A stretch of DNA of 51,156 nucleotides from Deltaproteobacteria bacterium (GTDB lineage Bacteria > Myxococcota > JACRCW01): positions 1 through 51,156 of the forward strand of contig JACRCW010000127.1 in assembly GCA_016218805.1 (NCBI GenBank), read 5' to 3'. This document shows, one piece after another, positions 1 through 8,225 of this stretch; the stretch's first letter is position 1; each line of letters opens with the position of its first letter. The translations under genes were made by a program, and so were the position numbers. Below the pieces are notes generated by a model. The model had not been told where the DNA came from, ran no database searches, and saw only the letters and a program-made list of their open reading frames with translations.

Positions 1-2
1 CT

Positions 3-95
3 GCCTTCGGATTCCACTCCGCCGAAGCCCTCATTGCGCTGGCCTATGCCAAGTTCGGCGGACTCTGCCCGCCGCTGCCAACCATGCTCTCGTGA
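3..95 (+). CDS. C-terminal end of an unidentified protein, cut by the window edge
   Basis: Frame 3 is open from the first base to a TGA at 93-95 and gives about 30 residues, starting AFGFHSAEALIALA and ending PPLPTMLS. Its composition (GFHSAEALIALAYAKFGG) looks like real protein rather than a random frame. The short G-F-x-S/N-x-E-x-hydrophobic ending vaguely recalls C-terminal ends of some transposases, but I cannot name a family. Nothing else of this gene is in the window. Confidence 0.3.
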   Translation, partial: AFGFHSAEALIALAYAKFGGLCPPLPTMLS

Positions 96-599
96 TCCCA
101 TGCGTCAATTTCAACCCATTCGGAGTGCAGGAGGGCCCAACGTTGCTGGTGCTGGTCGCGGACGCCGGCGCGCCATCCATTCGGCTGCACGTGGTGGTCG
201 CCAGAATCACCGCAATGACAGTCCGAACGCCACCGCCCAAAAGCACCCTTTGTCGGCCGCATGCCCCACCTCCGCGGGACATCCTCCGCGTGCCGCATTC
301 TGCACGTCAAACCCACACTCACCCACGGACGTGACGCGTTGCGCCGCATTCCAACTTGACCCATCTACGCGGTTGCCACCACCGGGCGGGCCTTCATTCC
401 AACCTTGTCGGAGGTCCCCTGGTGACCAAACTTGATCGCAGTGCATCCGGTGCGCGCCATGGGTGGTGGGGCCGGGAGATCCTCATTGACAGCCTTTACC
501 CGGAGCTTGCCAAGGGGAACCGTCAGCTGGCCGGCGAAGCGGACGACGACGGCGTCGCGGAGCCGGAACCGCAGCCGGGCACGCCGGGTTGAGGCCGCC
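96..599. other. Stretch without a supportable gene
   Basis: About 500 bases between the fragment at the left edge and the tandem repeat array. Short open frames exist on both strands, but none has a convincing Shine-Dalgarno, a recognisable domain or the expected codon bias. A plus-strand frame ending at 592 and a minus-strand frame continuing into the repeats are the two least random, and both remain unproven. Confidence 0.5.
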
Positions 600-853
600 G
601 GAGCCTCCCGGAGACACCCGTCAACTCTGACGGGCCCAATCCGGAGCTTCCCGGACGCATCCGCCAAAGCTGACGGACCCATCCGGAGCCTCCCGGACGC
701 ATCCGCCAACCCTGACGGGCCAATCCGGAGCTTCCCGGAGGCACCCGTCAAACCTGACGGGCTGATCCGGAGGATCCCGCAGGCACCCGCAAACTCTGAC
801 GGACCCATCCGGAGCCTCCCGGAGGCACCCGCCAACTCTCACGGGTGGCCCGG
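600..853. repeat. Six-copy 42-bp tandem repeat array
   Basis: Six units start with GGAGCCTCCCGG or GGAGCTTCCCGG and continue with a GCATCCGCCAA-CTGACGGGCC-type half. Unit starts are near 600, 643, 685, 727, 769 and 811. The first unit is 43 bp, the others 42 bp. Because 42 is a multiple of three, all frames stay open through the array, giving a 14-residue periodic peptide on either strand (for example GASGKLRIGPSGLA on minus). No gene start supports translation. Confidence 0.8.
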
Positions 854-901
854 GGCGGCCCGGGCTGGGACCCGCCGCTGAAGCCAATGGCCCCGGGCCA
901 T
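848..901 (-). terminator. Two GC hairpins downstream of hemG
   Basis: GCCCGGG (848-854) pairs with CCCGGGC (859-865) around a 4-base loop. ATGGCC (887-892) pairs with GGCCAT (896-901) around CCG. They lie just past the stop of the last gene of the lepA-lepB-hemE-hemG operon. There is no clear U-tract, so intrinsic termination is inferred from position and stem strength only. Confidence 0.4.
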
Positions 902-924
902 CGCGGAACCCAATCGAGTCCCGT

Positions 925-2253
925 TCAGGTCATCAGTGTGCGCGCCAGGGCGCCCGCCTCCCGCAGCGCCTCGCCCAGGCCGGGCGGGCCCACTCCCATC
1001 ACGCTCACCCCCGGGCAGGCCACCAGGGCCCCCTGGAGCGCCTCGGCGCTGTGTGCGTGGCCCGGCGCGCGCTGCGGCAGCGCCTGGCGGCAGCGCGTCC
1101 CGTGCAGCAGGCGCGGCGCCTTGCGCAGGCCCAGCAGCAGGGTGACCTCGTCCGTGGCGCGGCGCAGCGCCTCATCCAGCGGTTCCTCCGCGCCGCCGCG
1201 AGCGCCGCCGGCCAGCGCGCGCAGCACCACCGTGTCCCGCGGCCCGTGGTGCGGGAACAGCGCGCGCGTGGGCGTCACACCCAGCACCGTGGTGCCCGCC
1301 GCGCGGGCCTCCGCCCCGGGCACCAGCACGGGCGCCGCGGTGCCCAGGCGCAGCACGCCGGGGACGTCCGCCTCCGGCAGGACCAGGTGCAGGACGTCCA
1401 CCGTGGCGTGCGGGATACCGCGCAGGAACCGTGCGGCGTCATCGCGCAGGGCGGGCCCCAGCAGCGCCGCGGCCTCCGCAGGCGGCGTGGCCAGCACCAC
1501 GTGGTCCGCCACCAGCGCGTCCCCGCCCTGCAGCGCCACCGTCCAGCCGGCGGCCTGCTTGCGCACCGCCCGCGCCCCGGTGCGCAGGCGCAGCACGGGC
1601 CCCAATGCGGCAGCCAACGCGTCCGGGAGCACCTGCATCCCGAGGTCAAACGAGTGCAGGCCCGCGTGCAGGGTCTGCCGGCCGTCCGGCAGCACCGCGT
1701 CCAGCAGGCGGCCGGTGCGCTCGCGCAGCGCGGGCACGCACGTGGCGGCGTCCAGCGCCGCGGCCTCCCCGCCAAACGCCTCCGCGGCCAAACCGTCCAC
1801 CAGGGTGTCCGCAAACTGCCGGCCCGCGCGGCGCGCCGCGTGGTCCCGCAGCGTCTCATCCCCGGCGGGCGCGCCGGCGGCGCGGTCCAGCCCCAGCAGC
1901 CCCCGCACCGACAGCATCCCCGACGCGAACAGCGCGCCCCGCCCCGCCGGGAAGCCGTGCAGGCGCCCGCGCCCCAGCACCCACCGCCGCTGCGCCGCCT
2001 CCGCCGCAGGGCGGAACGCGCGCGCCAGGCCCGTCTCGTCCACCAGCGCCCGCAACCCGGGCGCGTCTCCGGGGATCGTCAGCGGCCCGTGCTCACACAG
2101 CACGCCGTCCAGCCACTCCGAGCGGACAGCACCGCCCGCGCGGCCCGCGCGCTCCAGCAGCACCACCTCCACGCGGCCAGCGGCGTCGCGGCGGAGGCGG
2201 TGCGCGAGCACCAGCCCGCCCAACCCCGCGCCCACGACAACCACGCGCTTCAT
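925..2253 (-). CDS. hemG: Protoporphyrinogen oxidase (HemY/HemG-type flavoprotein)
   Basis: This 442-aa protein likely oxidises protoporphyrinogen IX to protoporphyrin IX, the penultimate step of haem synthesis, with FAD. The N-terminus MKRVVVVGAGLGGLVLAHRL is a dinucleotide-binding Rossmann motif (GxGxxG at residues 8-13), followed by the amine-oxidase-family LLERAGRAGG (about 32-41). The C-terminal VMGVGPPGLGEALREAGALA (about 418-437) is the second FAD-binding segment. Length fits the oxygen-dependent PPO family. Its ATG overlaps the hemE stop by four bases (ATGA), so the two are translationally coupled, and the haem-pathway neighbour is the main support for substrate. The family includes other amine oxidases and desaturases, so PPO identity rests on motif plus context. 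In myxobacteria this enzyme is usually annotated hemG although the fold is HemY-like. Confidence 0.85.
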   Translation of the reverse strand: MKRVVVVGAGLGGLVLAHRLRRDAAGRVEVVLLERAGRAGGAVRSEWLDGVLCEHGPLTIPGDAPGLRALVDETGLARAFRPAAEAAQRRWVLGRGRLHGFPAGRGALFASGMLSVRGLLGLDRAAGAPAGDETLRDHAARRAGRQFADTLVDGLAAEAFGGEAAALDAATCVPALRERTGRLLDAVLPDGRQTLHAGLHSFDLGMQVLPDALAAALGPVLRLRTGARAVRKQAAGWTVALQGGDALVADHVVLATPPAEAAALLGPALRDDAARFLRGIPHATVDVLHLVLPEADVPGVLRLGTAAPVLVPGAEARAAGTTVLGVTPTRALFPHHGPRDTVVLRALAGGARGGAEEPLDEALRRATDEVTLLLGLRKAPRLLHGTRCRQALPQRAPGHAHSAEALQGALVACPGVSVMGVGPPGLGEALREAGALARTLMT

Positions 2254-3284
2254 GGCCGGGCGCCCAGCTCGTGCACCATTTCCACGAACGCCCGTGCGTG
2301 CTCCGGCGGTGTCATGGGCAGGATGCCGTGGCCCAGGTTCACCACGTGCCCCGGGCGCCCCGCGTTGTCATCCAACAGGCCCTTCACCTTGCGGCGCAGC
2401 GTGTCCTGGCTGCCCAGCAGCGCGCACGGGTCCAGGTTGCCCTGCACCGCCTGCCGTTCGCCCAGCACGGAGCGGGCCCAGCCCAATGGCGTGCGCCAGT
2501 CCAACCCCACCACGTCCGCGCCGCAGCGTTGGATCTCCGGCAACTGCGTGCCCCCATCCAACACAAAGTAGATCCGCGGCACGCCGGCGTCCTTCATCCC
2601 GTCCAGGATGCGCCTGGCATACGGCGCGGCGAATTCCCGGAAATCATCCGGCGCCAGGTGCCCGCCCCAGCTGTCAAACACCTGGATGGCGCGCGCACCG
2701 GCGGCCACCTGCGCGCGCAGGTAGCGCAGCTGCGTCTCGGTGATCTTCTCCAGCGCGCGGTGCACCAGGTCCGGGCGCGTGTACATCATGCGCTTGGTGT
2801 TCTCGAAGTTGCGGCTGCTGCCGCCCTCCACCATGTAACTCAGCAGCGTGTACGGCGCGCCGGCAAACCCAATGAGTGGAACGCGCCCGCCCAGCGCCTT
2901 CACCGTGAGGCGAATGGCCTCCAGCACAAACCCCGTCCGGTCCTGCGGGTCCGGGATGGTCAGCGCGTCCACGGCCTTCTCGTCGCGGATGGGGTCCGGG
3001 AAACCCGGGCCGTGGTCGTCAAACACCAGCTTCATGCCCATGGCTTCCACGGGGATGAGGATGTCGCTGAAGATGATCGCCGCGTCCACGCCCAGGATGT
3101 CCACCGGCTGGAGGGTGACCTCAGCGGCCCACTCCGGCGTCTTGCACAGGCCCAGGAAGTCCGTGCGCGCGCGCACCTTCTGGTACTCCGGCAGGTAGCG
3201 GCCCGCCTGGCGCATGAGCCACACCGGCGGCGCATCCACCTGCTCGCCCCTGCACGCCTGAAGGAAACGTTCCGCCCGTGCCAT
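2250..3284 (-). CDS. hemE: Uroporphyrinogen decarboxylase
   Basis: The enzyme removes four acetate carboxyls from uroporphyrinogen III to give coproporphyrinogen III in the cytoplasm. Family signatures are clear: PPVWLMRQAGRYLPEYQ near the N-terminus (substrate-binding Arg), PLIGFAGAPYTLLSYMVEGG in the middle, then QVFDSWGGHL, GNLDPCALLG and a C-terminal NLGHGILPMTPPEH. I place the start at the ATG at 3284, giving 344 aa, because GGAGG lies about 7 bases upstream and the family begins with a sequence like MARAERFLQACRG. An upstream in-frame extension to 3359 would overlap lepB and has no family match. It follows lepB by 22 bp and overlaps hemG by four bases. No active-site changes seen. Confidence 0.95.
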   Translation of the reverse strand: MARAERFLQACRGEQVDAPPVWLMRQAGRYLPEYQKVRARTDFLGLCKTPEWAAEVTLQPVDILGVDAAIIFSDILIPVEAMGMKLVFDDHGPGFPDPIRDEKAVDALTIPDPQDRTGFVLEAIRLTVKALGGRVPLIGFAGAPYTLLSYMVEGGSSRNFENTKRMMYTRPDLVHRALEKITETQLRYLRAQVAAGARAIQVFDSWGGHLAPDDFREFAAPYARRILDGMKDAGVPRIYFVLDGGTQLPEIQRCGADVVGLDWRTPLGWARSVLGERQAVQGNLDPCALLGSQDTLRRKVKGLLDDNAGRPGHVVNLGHGILPMTPPEHARAFVEMVHELGARP

Positions 3285-3306
3285 GGTTGCCTCCGTCCAC
3301 GACGGT

Positions 3307-4617
3307 TCAGTTGATGCCGGTCCCGATGCGCTTCCAGCGGATGGACGGGAATCCGTCACGCGTCTCCGCGGGGCGCACGCTCATCCAGATGAACATGGCG
3401 CGGCCCTTGATGGACTGCAGCGGCACCGCGCCCCACTTGCGGCTGTCCTGGCTGTTGTCGCGGTTGTCGCCCATGCAGAACACGTAGCCCGGCAGGATCT
3501 CGCACTCCTCCGCGTTGCACTTCACACCCTTGACCACAGGTGAGTAGTCCAACCCCGTCGGGAAATCGTGCTCGCCAAAGTCCTGGTACAGCACGCTGTG
3601 CTTCACCCCGGCGGTGTCTTCCACGTAGTGCGCCGCCGTGCGCCGCACCATGGAGCCGCCCCAATCCGCGCCGTCTTCATACTGCAGCGGCTGCCCGCCC
3701 TCCCGCGGGTAGGGATTCCCATCCACGTGCAGCACACCGTCCTTGAGCTTCACCTTCTGGCCGGCCACCGCCACCACGCGTTTGATGAAGTCCTCGCCGG
3801 CGTTGGTGGCGGGCTCCGGGGCAATGAACACAATGACGTCCCCCGGCTGCGGTGCGCGCCAGGTGAACAGCTTGCGCGGCGGGTTGGTGAACGGGATGGA
3901 CACCCCGTACACAAACTTGTTGACAAAGATGTGGTCCCCAATCTCCAGCGTGGGAATCATGCTCCCGGACGGGATCTTGAACGCCTCCAGCACAAACATG
4001 CGCAGCAGCAGCGCAATGGCCAGCGCCCCGCCGATGCTCTCGGCAAAATCACGCAAAATGCCTTTGCGCTTGCGGTGCAGCACCTCGTCGCTGGTGCGCT
4101 CCAACTCCGCCAGCCGCTCCTCCATGGCGGCGGGGTCCTCCGCCTCCAGCGCGTCCTGCAGCGCGTCCATGCCGCGGTCCAGCGCACCCAGCGCGTCCAC
4201 GGAGAGCTTGCGCTGCGCGCGGTCCCGCGCACGGGCCACGTCCCGCAGGAACGGCCAGCCAAATCGCCGCGCGCGCAGCTTGCGGGCGTTGCCGCGGTCC
4301 AGCAGGTTTTCGTCCAGCAGCGGCCCCAGCCACGCCACCGCAAAATACAGGATGGTGATCACCACCAGCACCGGGAAGATGGCCCCGCCGGCCCCGGTCA
4401 GCACGTCGGACGGACCGCGCCGCAGCCACAGCCAGCTGGCGCCGCCGCCCAGCAGCAGCGCCACCCATTGCCCCACCGTGTACCGGTCTGACCCTTTGGG
4501 CTGCCGGTCCTTGGCTGCGGCCCCAGGCCTGGCCGCGGCCGGGGCGGAGGGGTCCACGCGCGGCGGCGGGACCGGTGTGGTGGGGGAAACCTCGGGCTTG
4601 TCCGATTCTGCGTTCAC
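3307..4617 (-). CDS. lepB: Signal peptidase I with long N-terminal membrane extension
   Basis: LepB cleaves Sec/Tat signal peptides at the outer face of the inner membrane. Of 436 aa, the C-terminal part holds the catalytic set: FKIPSGSMIPTL with the nucleophile Ser, then DFIKRVVAVAGQ with the general-base Lys, and GDNRDNSQDSRKWG (box E). The canonical membrane anchor (GGALAIALLLRMFVLEAF) directly precedes the Ser. Unusually, about 190 residues come first: a Pro/Ala-rich leader, two more hydrophobic stretches (about 47-64 and 76-100) and a charged, probably coiled-coil segment (about 110-180). The insert between box D and box E is also large. The start is GTG at 4617, sharing GTGA with the lepA stop, so expression is coupled to lepA, a pairing common in bacteria. 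Confidence 0.95.
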   Translation of the reverse strand: MNAESDKPEVSPTTPVPPPRVDPSAPAAARPGAAAKDRQPKGSDRYTVGQWVALLLGGGASWLWLRRGPSDVLTGAGGAIFPVLVVITILYFAVAWLGPLLDENLLDRGNARKLRARRFGWPFLRDVARARDRAQRKLSVDALGALDRGMDALQDALEAEDPAAMEERLAELERTSDEVLHRKRKGILRDFAESIGGALAIALLLRMFVLEAFKIPSGSMIPTLEIGDHIFVNKFVYGVSIPFTNPPRKLFTWRAPQPGDVIVFIAPEPATNAGEDFIKRVVAVAGQKVKLKDGVLHVDGNPYPREGGQPLQYEDGADWGGSMVRRTAAHYVEDTAGVKHSVLYQDFGEHDFPTGLDYSPVVKGVKCNAEECEILPGYVFCMGDNRDNSQDSRKWGAVPLQSIKGRAMFIWMSVRPAETRDGFPSIRWKRIGTGIN

Positions 4618-6410
4618 GTGACCTTCAGCACCGCCAGGAAGGCCTCCTGCGGTATCTCCACGCTGCCCACCTGCTTCATGCGCTTCTTGCCTTCCTTCTG
4701 CCGCTCCAACAGCTTGCGCTTGCGCGTGATGTCACCGCCGTAGCACTTGGCGGTGACGTCCTTGCGCAGCGCGGAGAGCGTCTCCCGCGCAATGACCTTG
4801 TTTCCAATGGCCGCCTGGATGGCCACCTGGTACTGCTGCTTGGGAATCAACTCTTTCATTTTCTCGCACAGGTCCCGGCCGCGCTGGTAGCTGCGCTCCT
4901 TGTGCACAATGGTGCTGAGCGCGTCCACGGTGTCGCCGTTGACCATCAGGTCCAGCTTCACCAGGTCAGACGGCTGGTAGCCTTCAGACTCGTAGTCCAA
5001 TGACGCGTAACCGCGGCTGTGCGTCTTGAGCTTGTCAAAGAAGTCAAACACCACCTCCGCCAGCGGCATGTGGTAGGTGATGATCACGCGCTGCGCGGTG
5101 ACGTATTGGATGCCCTTCTGCCGGCCGCGGCGCTCTTCACACAGCTTGATGACCGCGCCCACGTACTCCGCCGGCGAATGGATGCGCGCCTCAATGATGG
5201 GCTCCTCCAACCGGTCAATGCGGGTGGCGTCCGGCATCTTGGAGGGGTTGTCCACCATCAGCGTCTCGCCGGTGACGGTGATGACCTTGTAGACCACGGT
5301 GGGCGCGGTGATGAGCAGGTTGAGGTTGAACTCGCGCTCCAGGCGCTCCTGCACAATGTCCATGTGCAGCAGGCCCAGAAACCCGCAGCGGAACCCAAAC
5401 CCCAGCGCGGTGGACGTCTCCGGCTCATACGCCAGCGAACTGTCATTGAGGCGCAGCTTCTGGATGGCGTCCCGCAGCTGCTCGTAGTCCTCCGCCTCCA
5501 CCGGGTAGATGCCGGCAAACACGGTGGGCTTGACCTCCTTGAAGCCGGGCAGCGGCGCCTTGGCGGGGTTGTCGTCGTACGTGATGGTGTCACCCACCCG
5601 CGCGTCAGACACCTCCTTGATGTTGGCGACGACAAAGCCCACGTCGCCGGGCCCCAGCACATCAATGGGACGCGGGTGCGGGTGGAACGCGCCCAGCTCC
5701 ATCACCTGGAAGTTCTTTGCGTTGTGCATCAGCCGCACGCGGGTGCCTTTCTGGATCTTCCCGTGCACCACCCGCACCAGCACCACCACGCCGCGGTAGT
5801 TGTCAAACCACGAGTCGAAAATCAGCGCCTGCAAGGGTCCGTTCTCGTCACCCGTGGGGGGCGGCACCCGCGCGACGATGGCCTCCAGGATCTCATGGAT
5901 GCCCTTGCCCTCCTTGGCGCTGGCCGGCACCGCGTTGGACGCATCCAGGCCAATGGTGTCCTCAATCTGCTTCTTGGTTCCCTCCACGTCCGCGCCGGGC
6001 AGATCAATCTTGTTGATGACCGGCACCACCTCCAGGTTGTTGTCCAGCGCCTGGTAGACGTTGGCCAGTGTCTGCGCTTCCACGCCCTGGGACGCGTCCA
6101 CCACCAGCAGCGCCCCCTCGCACGCCGCCAGGCTGCGGGACACCTCGTAGCCAAAGTCTACGTGGCCCGGCGTGTCAATGAGGTTGAGGACGTATTCGCT
6201 GCCGTTGTCCGCGGTGTAGCGCAGCCGCACCGCCTGGGCCTTGATGGTGATGCCGCGTTCGCGTTCCAGGTCCATCTTGTCCAGCACCTGGTCCACCATT
6301 TCGCGCTTGGTGAGCGCGCCGCACGTCTCCAGGATGCGGTCTGACAACGTGGTCTTGCCGTGATCAATATGGGCAATGATGGAGAAGTTCCTGATGTGCG
6401 ACTGGTCCAT
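4614..6410 (-). CDS. lepA: Elongation factor 4 (LepA), back-translocating ribosomal GTPase
   Basis: This ribosome-associated GTPase belongs to the EF-G-like family. The 598-aa protein begins MDQSHIRNFSIIAHIDHGKTT, carrying the G1 P-loop. DTPGHVDF (G3) and NKIDLPGAD (G4) follow. The C-terminal LepA-specific domain is present, with RKRKLLERQKEGKKRMKQVG and a conserved end at VEIPQEAFLAVLKV. I start at the ATG at 6410 because it matches the family N-terminus. The upstream in-frame ATG at 6479 lies inside the predicted promoter. It is first in the lepA-lepB-hemE-hemG operon. All GTPase motifs look intact. Confidence 0.97.
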   Translation of the reverse strand: MDQSHIRNFSIIAHIDHGKTTLSDRILETCGALTKREMVDQVLDKMDLERERGITIKAQAVRLRYTADNGSEYVLNLIDTPGHVDFGYEVSRSLAACEGALLVVDASQGVEAQTLANVYQALDNNLEVVPVINKIDLPGADVEGTKKQIEDTIGLDASNAVPASAKEGKGIHEILEAIVARVPPPTGDENGPLQALIFDSWFDNYRGVVVLVRVVHGKIQKGTRVRLMHNAKNFQVMELGAFHPHPRPIDVLGPGDVGFVVANIKEVSDARVGDTITYDDNPAKAPLPGFKEVKPTVFAGIYPVEAEDYEQLRDAIQKLRLNDSSLAYEPETSTALGFGFRCGFLGLLHMDIVQERLEREFNLNLLITAPTVVYKVITVTGETLMVDNPSKMPDATRIDRLEEPIIEARIHSPAEYVGAVIKLCEERRGRQKGIQYVTAQRVIITYHMPLAEVVFDFFDKLKTHSRGYASLDYESEGYQPSDLVKLDLMVNGDTVDALSTIVHKERSYQRGRDLCEKMKELIPKQQYQVAIQAAIGNKVIARETLSALRKDVTAKCYGGDITRKRKLLERQKEGKKRMKQVGSVEIPQEAFLAVLKVT

Positions 6411-6450
6411 CCTGCCTGCTCCCAACGTGACGTGAACCGGGGGGGGCGCC

Positions 6451-6479
6451 CTTGTAGCGAGCACCGCGTCACATGCCAA
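6451..6479 (-). promoter_or_regulatory. Predicted sigma-70-type promoter of the lepA operon
   Basis: On the minus strand TTGGCA (6479-6474) is followed after exactly 17 bases by TACAAG (6456-6451). Both boxes are near consensus, which stands out in such GC-rich sequence. Transcription would begin about 35 bases before the lepA ATG. Confidence 0.6.
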
Positions 6480-6518
6480 CGCCCCGGCGGGGGACGCGCG
6501 CCAACGTCGGCGGGCGCG

Positions 6519-6701
6519 CTACTTGAGGTCCGTTAAAGACAGCTGCCCGGGCAGCTGCTCCTTGTACTTCTCCAGCACCAGGTCGATGCCCTGGCGGATG
6601 TACTCGGAGACCGGGACCTTGGTCTTGTCGTTGAGGATCTTGAGCATCTCGTTCTGCTCAGGGGTGATGTAGATGGTGGTGCTGATCTTCTTGCGAGGCA
6701 T
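6519..6701 (-). CDS. Small ribbon-helix-helix (CopG/Arc-type) DNA-binding protein
   Basis: The 60-aa protein is MPRKKISTTIYITPEQ..., one beta-strand (STTIYI) followed by two helices, the ribbon-helix-helix plan. Such proteins bind operators as dimers through the strand, often repressing their own gene. The ATG at 6701 is preceded by AGGGGA. Longer in-frame starts upstream run through the promoter and are rejected. The last residues (QLPGQLSLTDLK) are polar and probably flexible. A perfect 8-bp inverted repeat lies about 70 bp upstream, overlapping a predicted promoter, which suggests autoregulation. No toxin gene is adjacent, so it is probably a stand-alone regulator rather than an antitoxin. 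Its target beyond itself is unknown. Confidence 0.85.
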   Translation of the reverse strand: MPRKKISTTIYITPEQNEMLKILNDKTKVPVSEYIRQGIDLVLEKYKEQLPGQLSLTDLK

Positions 6702-6762
6702 GGCCCCATTCCCCTGGCATCTGGACAAACGCGGCGAGACGGAGGCTCCGTGACGCGGGGGC

Positions 6763-6791
6763 CGTGTAACTGACCATACATCTATGGTCAA
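6763..6791 (-). promoter_or_regulatory. Promoter containing a perfect palindromic operator
   Basis: TGACCATA (6771-6778), four bases, then TATGGTCA (6783-6790) is a perfect 8+8 inverted repeat. On the minus strand TTGACC (6791-6786) and TACACG (6768-6763) are separated by 17 bases, so the palindrome overlaps the -35 box and fills the spacer. A dimeric repressor bound here would block the polymerase. It stands ahead of the ribbon-helix-helix gene, its most likely ligand. Confidence 0.6.
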
Positions 6792-6976
6792 GCGTTGCGT
6801 GGCCCGCGCCGCGCTCGTCAGCAACTATTTGAAAGACAATGTGAATCCAGACGGTCATCCCCCGCCCGTGAGACGGGTCACACTGGAACGAAAGCTTGCT
6901 CCTGGGGCCCACATGCGGCGAGGATGACCACCCTCCGGCGCCAGACCAGCCGGAGTTCAACCAACGGGAGACGACG

Positions 6977-7291
6977 ATGAAGAAGCTTGCATTGGCGCTG
7001 GTGCTGGCGTCCGCCGCGGTGATGGGCTGCAACAAGGAAGCTGGCGGCGGCGGTGGTGGCGGTGGCGGCGGTGGCGGTGGCGAAATCGGCGTGAAGGAAT
7101 GCGACGACTACATCGCCAAGGTGCAGGGCTGCATGGGCAAGATGGCCCCCGAGGCCAAGGCCGCGCAGGAGAATGCGTTCAAGCAGACCAAGGACGCCTG
7201 GAAGCAGGCAGCGGCCACGCCGGAAGGCAAGGCGGGCCTGGCCAACGGCTGCAAGATGGCCATGGACGCGGCCAAGAGCTGGTGCCCGTGA
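6977..7291 (+). CDS. Small Cys-rich lipoprotein with poly-glycine linker
   Basis: The 104-aa precursor MKKLALALVLASAAVMGCNKEAG has a typical lipoprotein signal with lipobox V-M-G-C (Cys18 lipidated). After lipidation comes a run of 13 glycines, then a compact, Lys/Ala-rich, mostly helical domain with two Cys pairs: ECDDYIAKVQGC and CKMAMDAAKSWC. These spacings suggest two disulfides or a helical hairpin. The ATG has GGGAG about 9 bases upstream. Transcription is divergent from the ribbon-helix-helix gene and convergent with the exbD genes. Function is not known. The poly-Gly run, coded by GGC/GGT repeats, may vary in length between strains. Confidence 0.85.
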   Translation: MKKLALALVLASAAVMGCNKEAGGGGGGGGGGGGGEIGVKECDDYIAKVQGCMGKMAPEAKAAQENAFKQTKDAWKQAAATPEGKAGLANGCKMAMDAAKSWCP

Positions 7292-7309
7292 TCGCCTGAC
7301 AGACCGGAC

Positions 7310-7358
7310 CTCTCCGACGTGGAGAGACCTCCACCCGCCGCCCGCCCTGAGTGACTGT

Positions 7359-7372
<14 letters not shown>
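7310..7372. terminator. Two hairpins between convergent genes
   Basis: CTCTCC (7310-7315) pairs with GGAGAG (7321-7326). A longer stem, CGCCCGCCCTGA (7339-7350), pairs with TCAGGGGGCGGGCG (7359-7372) apart from two bulged G. The second stem includes the stop codon of the minus-strand exbD gene and could serve both directions. No T-run is visible. Confidence 0.5.
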
Positions 7373-7814
<442 letters not shown>

Positions 7815-7817
7815 GGC

Positions 7818-8225
7818 TCACTCCTCCTTCTGTTCGGCCGCGGCCAGGGCCAGGCGCCGCGCGCCCGCCTTGTGCAGGTCATCCAGCACGGATTTCACGT
7901 CCTTGTACTTGAGGCGCCGGTCGCCTTTGACGTGGATGGCAATGTCCGGGTTGGCGGCAATGACGCGCCCCATGACGGCGGGGAGGTGCTCGCGCGGGAG
8001 GACTTCGCTGCCCAGCAGCAGCGTCTTGTCCGCGTTGATGGTGAGGGTCACCGGGGCCGGGTTCTGCTTGACCGCCTCCACCGCGGAGGCGCGCGGCAGC
8101 TCCAGCGCGCGGTTGCGCATCAGCGGGGTCACCACCATGAAGATGATGAGCAGGACCAGCACCACGTCCACCAGCGGGGTGACGTTGAGTTCACTGCGAA
8201 GCCCGCCGGTGCTGTCCGCCTTCAC
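7818..8225 (-). CDS. exbD: ExbD/TolR-type energy-transducing protein (first copy)
   Basis: The 135-aa subunit of the proton-driven ExbB-ExbD motor begins VKADSTGGLRSELNVTPLVD, followed by the single transmembrane helix VVLVLLIIFMVV with the conserved Asp. The periplasmic domain is complete (PVTLTINADKTLLLGSEVLP ... DLHKAGARRLALAAAEQKEE). The start is GTG at 8225, four bases inside exbB (GTGA overlap). An upstream reading frame to 8348 lies wholly inside exbB and is rejected. The near-identical N-terminal 30 residues of the two exbD copies suggest they arose by duplication and then diverged in the periplasmic part. Confidence 0.93.
   Translation of the reverse strand: MKADSTGGLRSELNVTPLVDVVLVLLIIFMVVTPLMRNRALELPRASAVEAVKQNPAPVTLTINADKTLLLGSEVLPREHLPAVMGRVIAANPDIAIHVKGDRRLKYKDVKSVLDDLHKAGARRLALAAAEQKEE

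Noticed and set aside
356..592. Plus-strand frame of 78 codons ending before the array
   Set aside because: Some segments (ILIDSLYPELAKGNRQLAGE) look protein-like, but there is no ribosome site, no family and poor codon bias.
365..835. Minus-strand frame of 156 codons through the tandem array
   Set aside because: It is open only because the 42-bp unit keeps every frame open. No ribosome site or domain; the non-repeat part has no recognisable similarity.
845..2743. Long plus-strand frame of 632 codons
   Set aside because: Antisense shadow of hemG and hemE; Arg/Ala/Pro-rich composition typical of shadow frames in GC-rich DNA.
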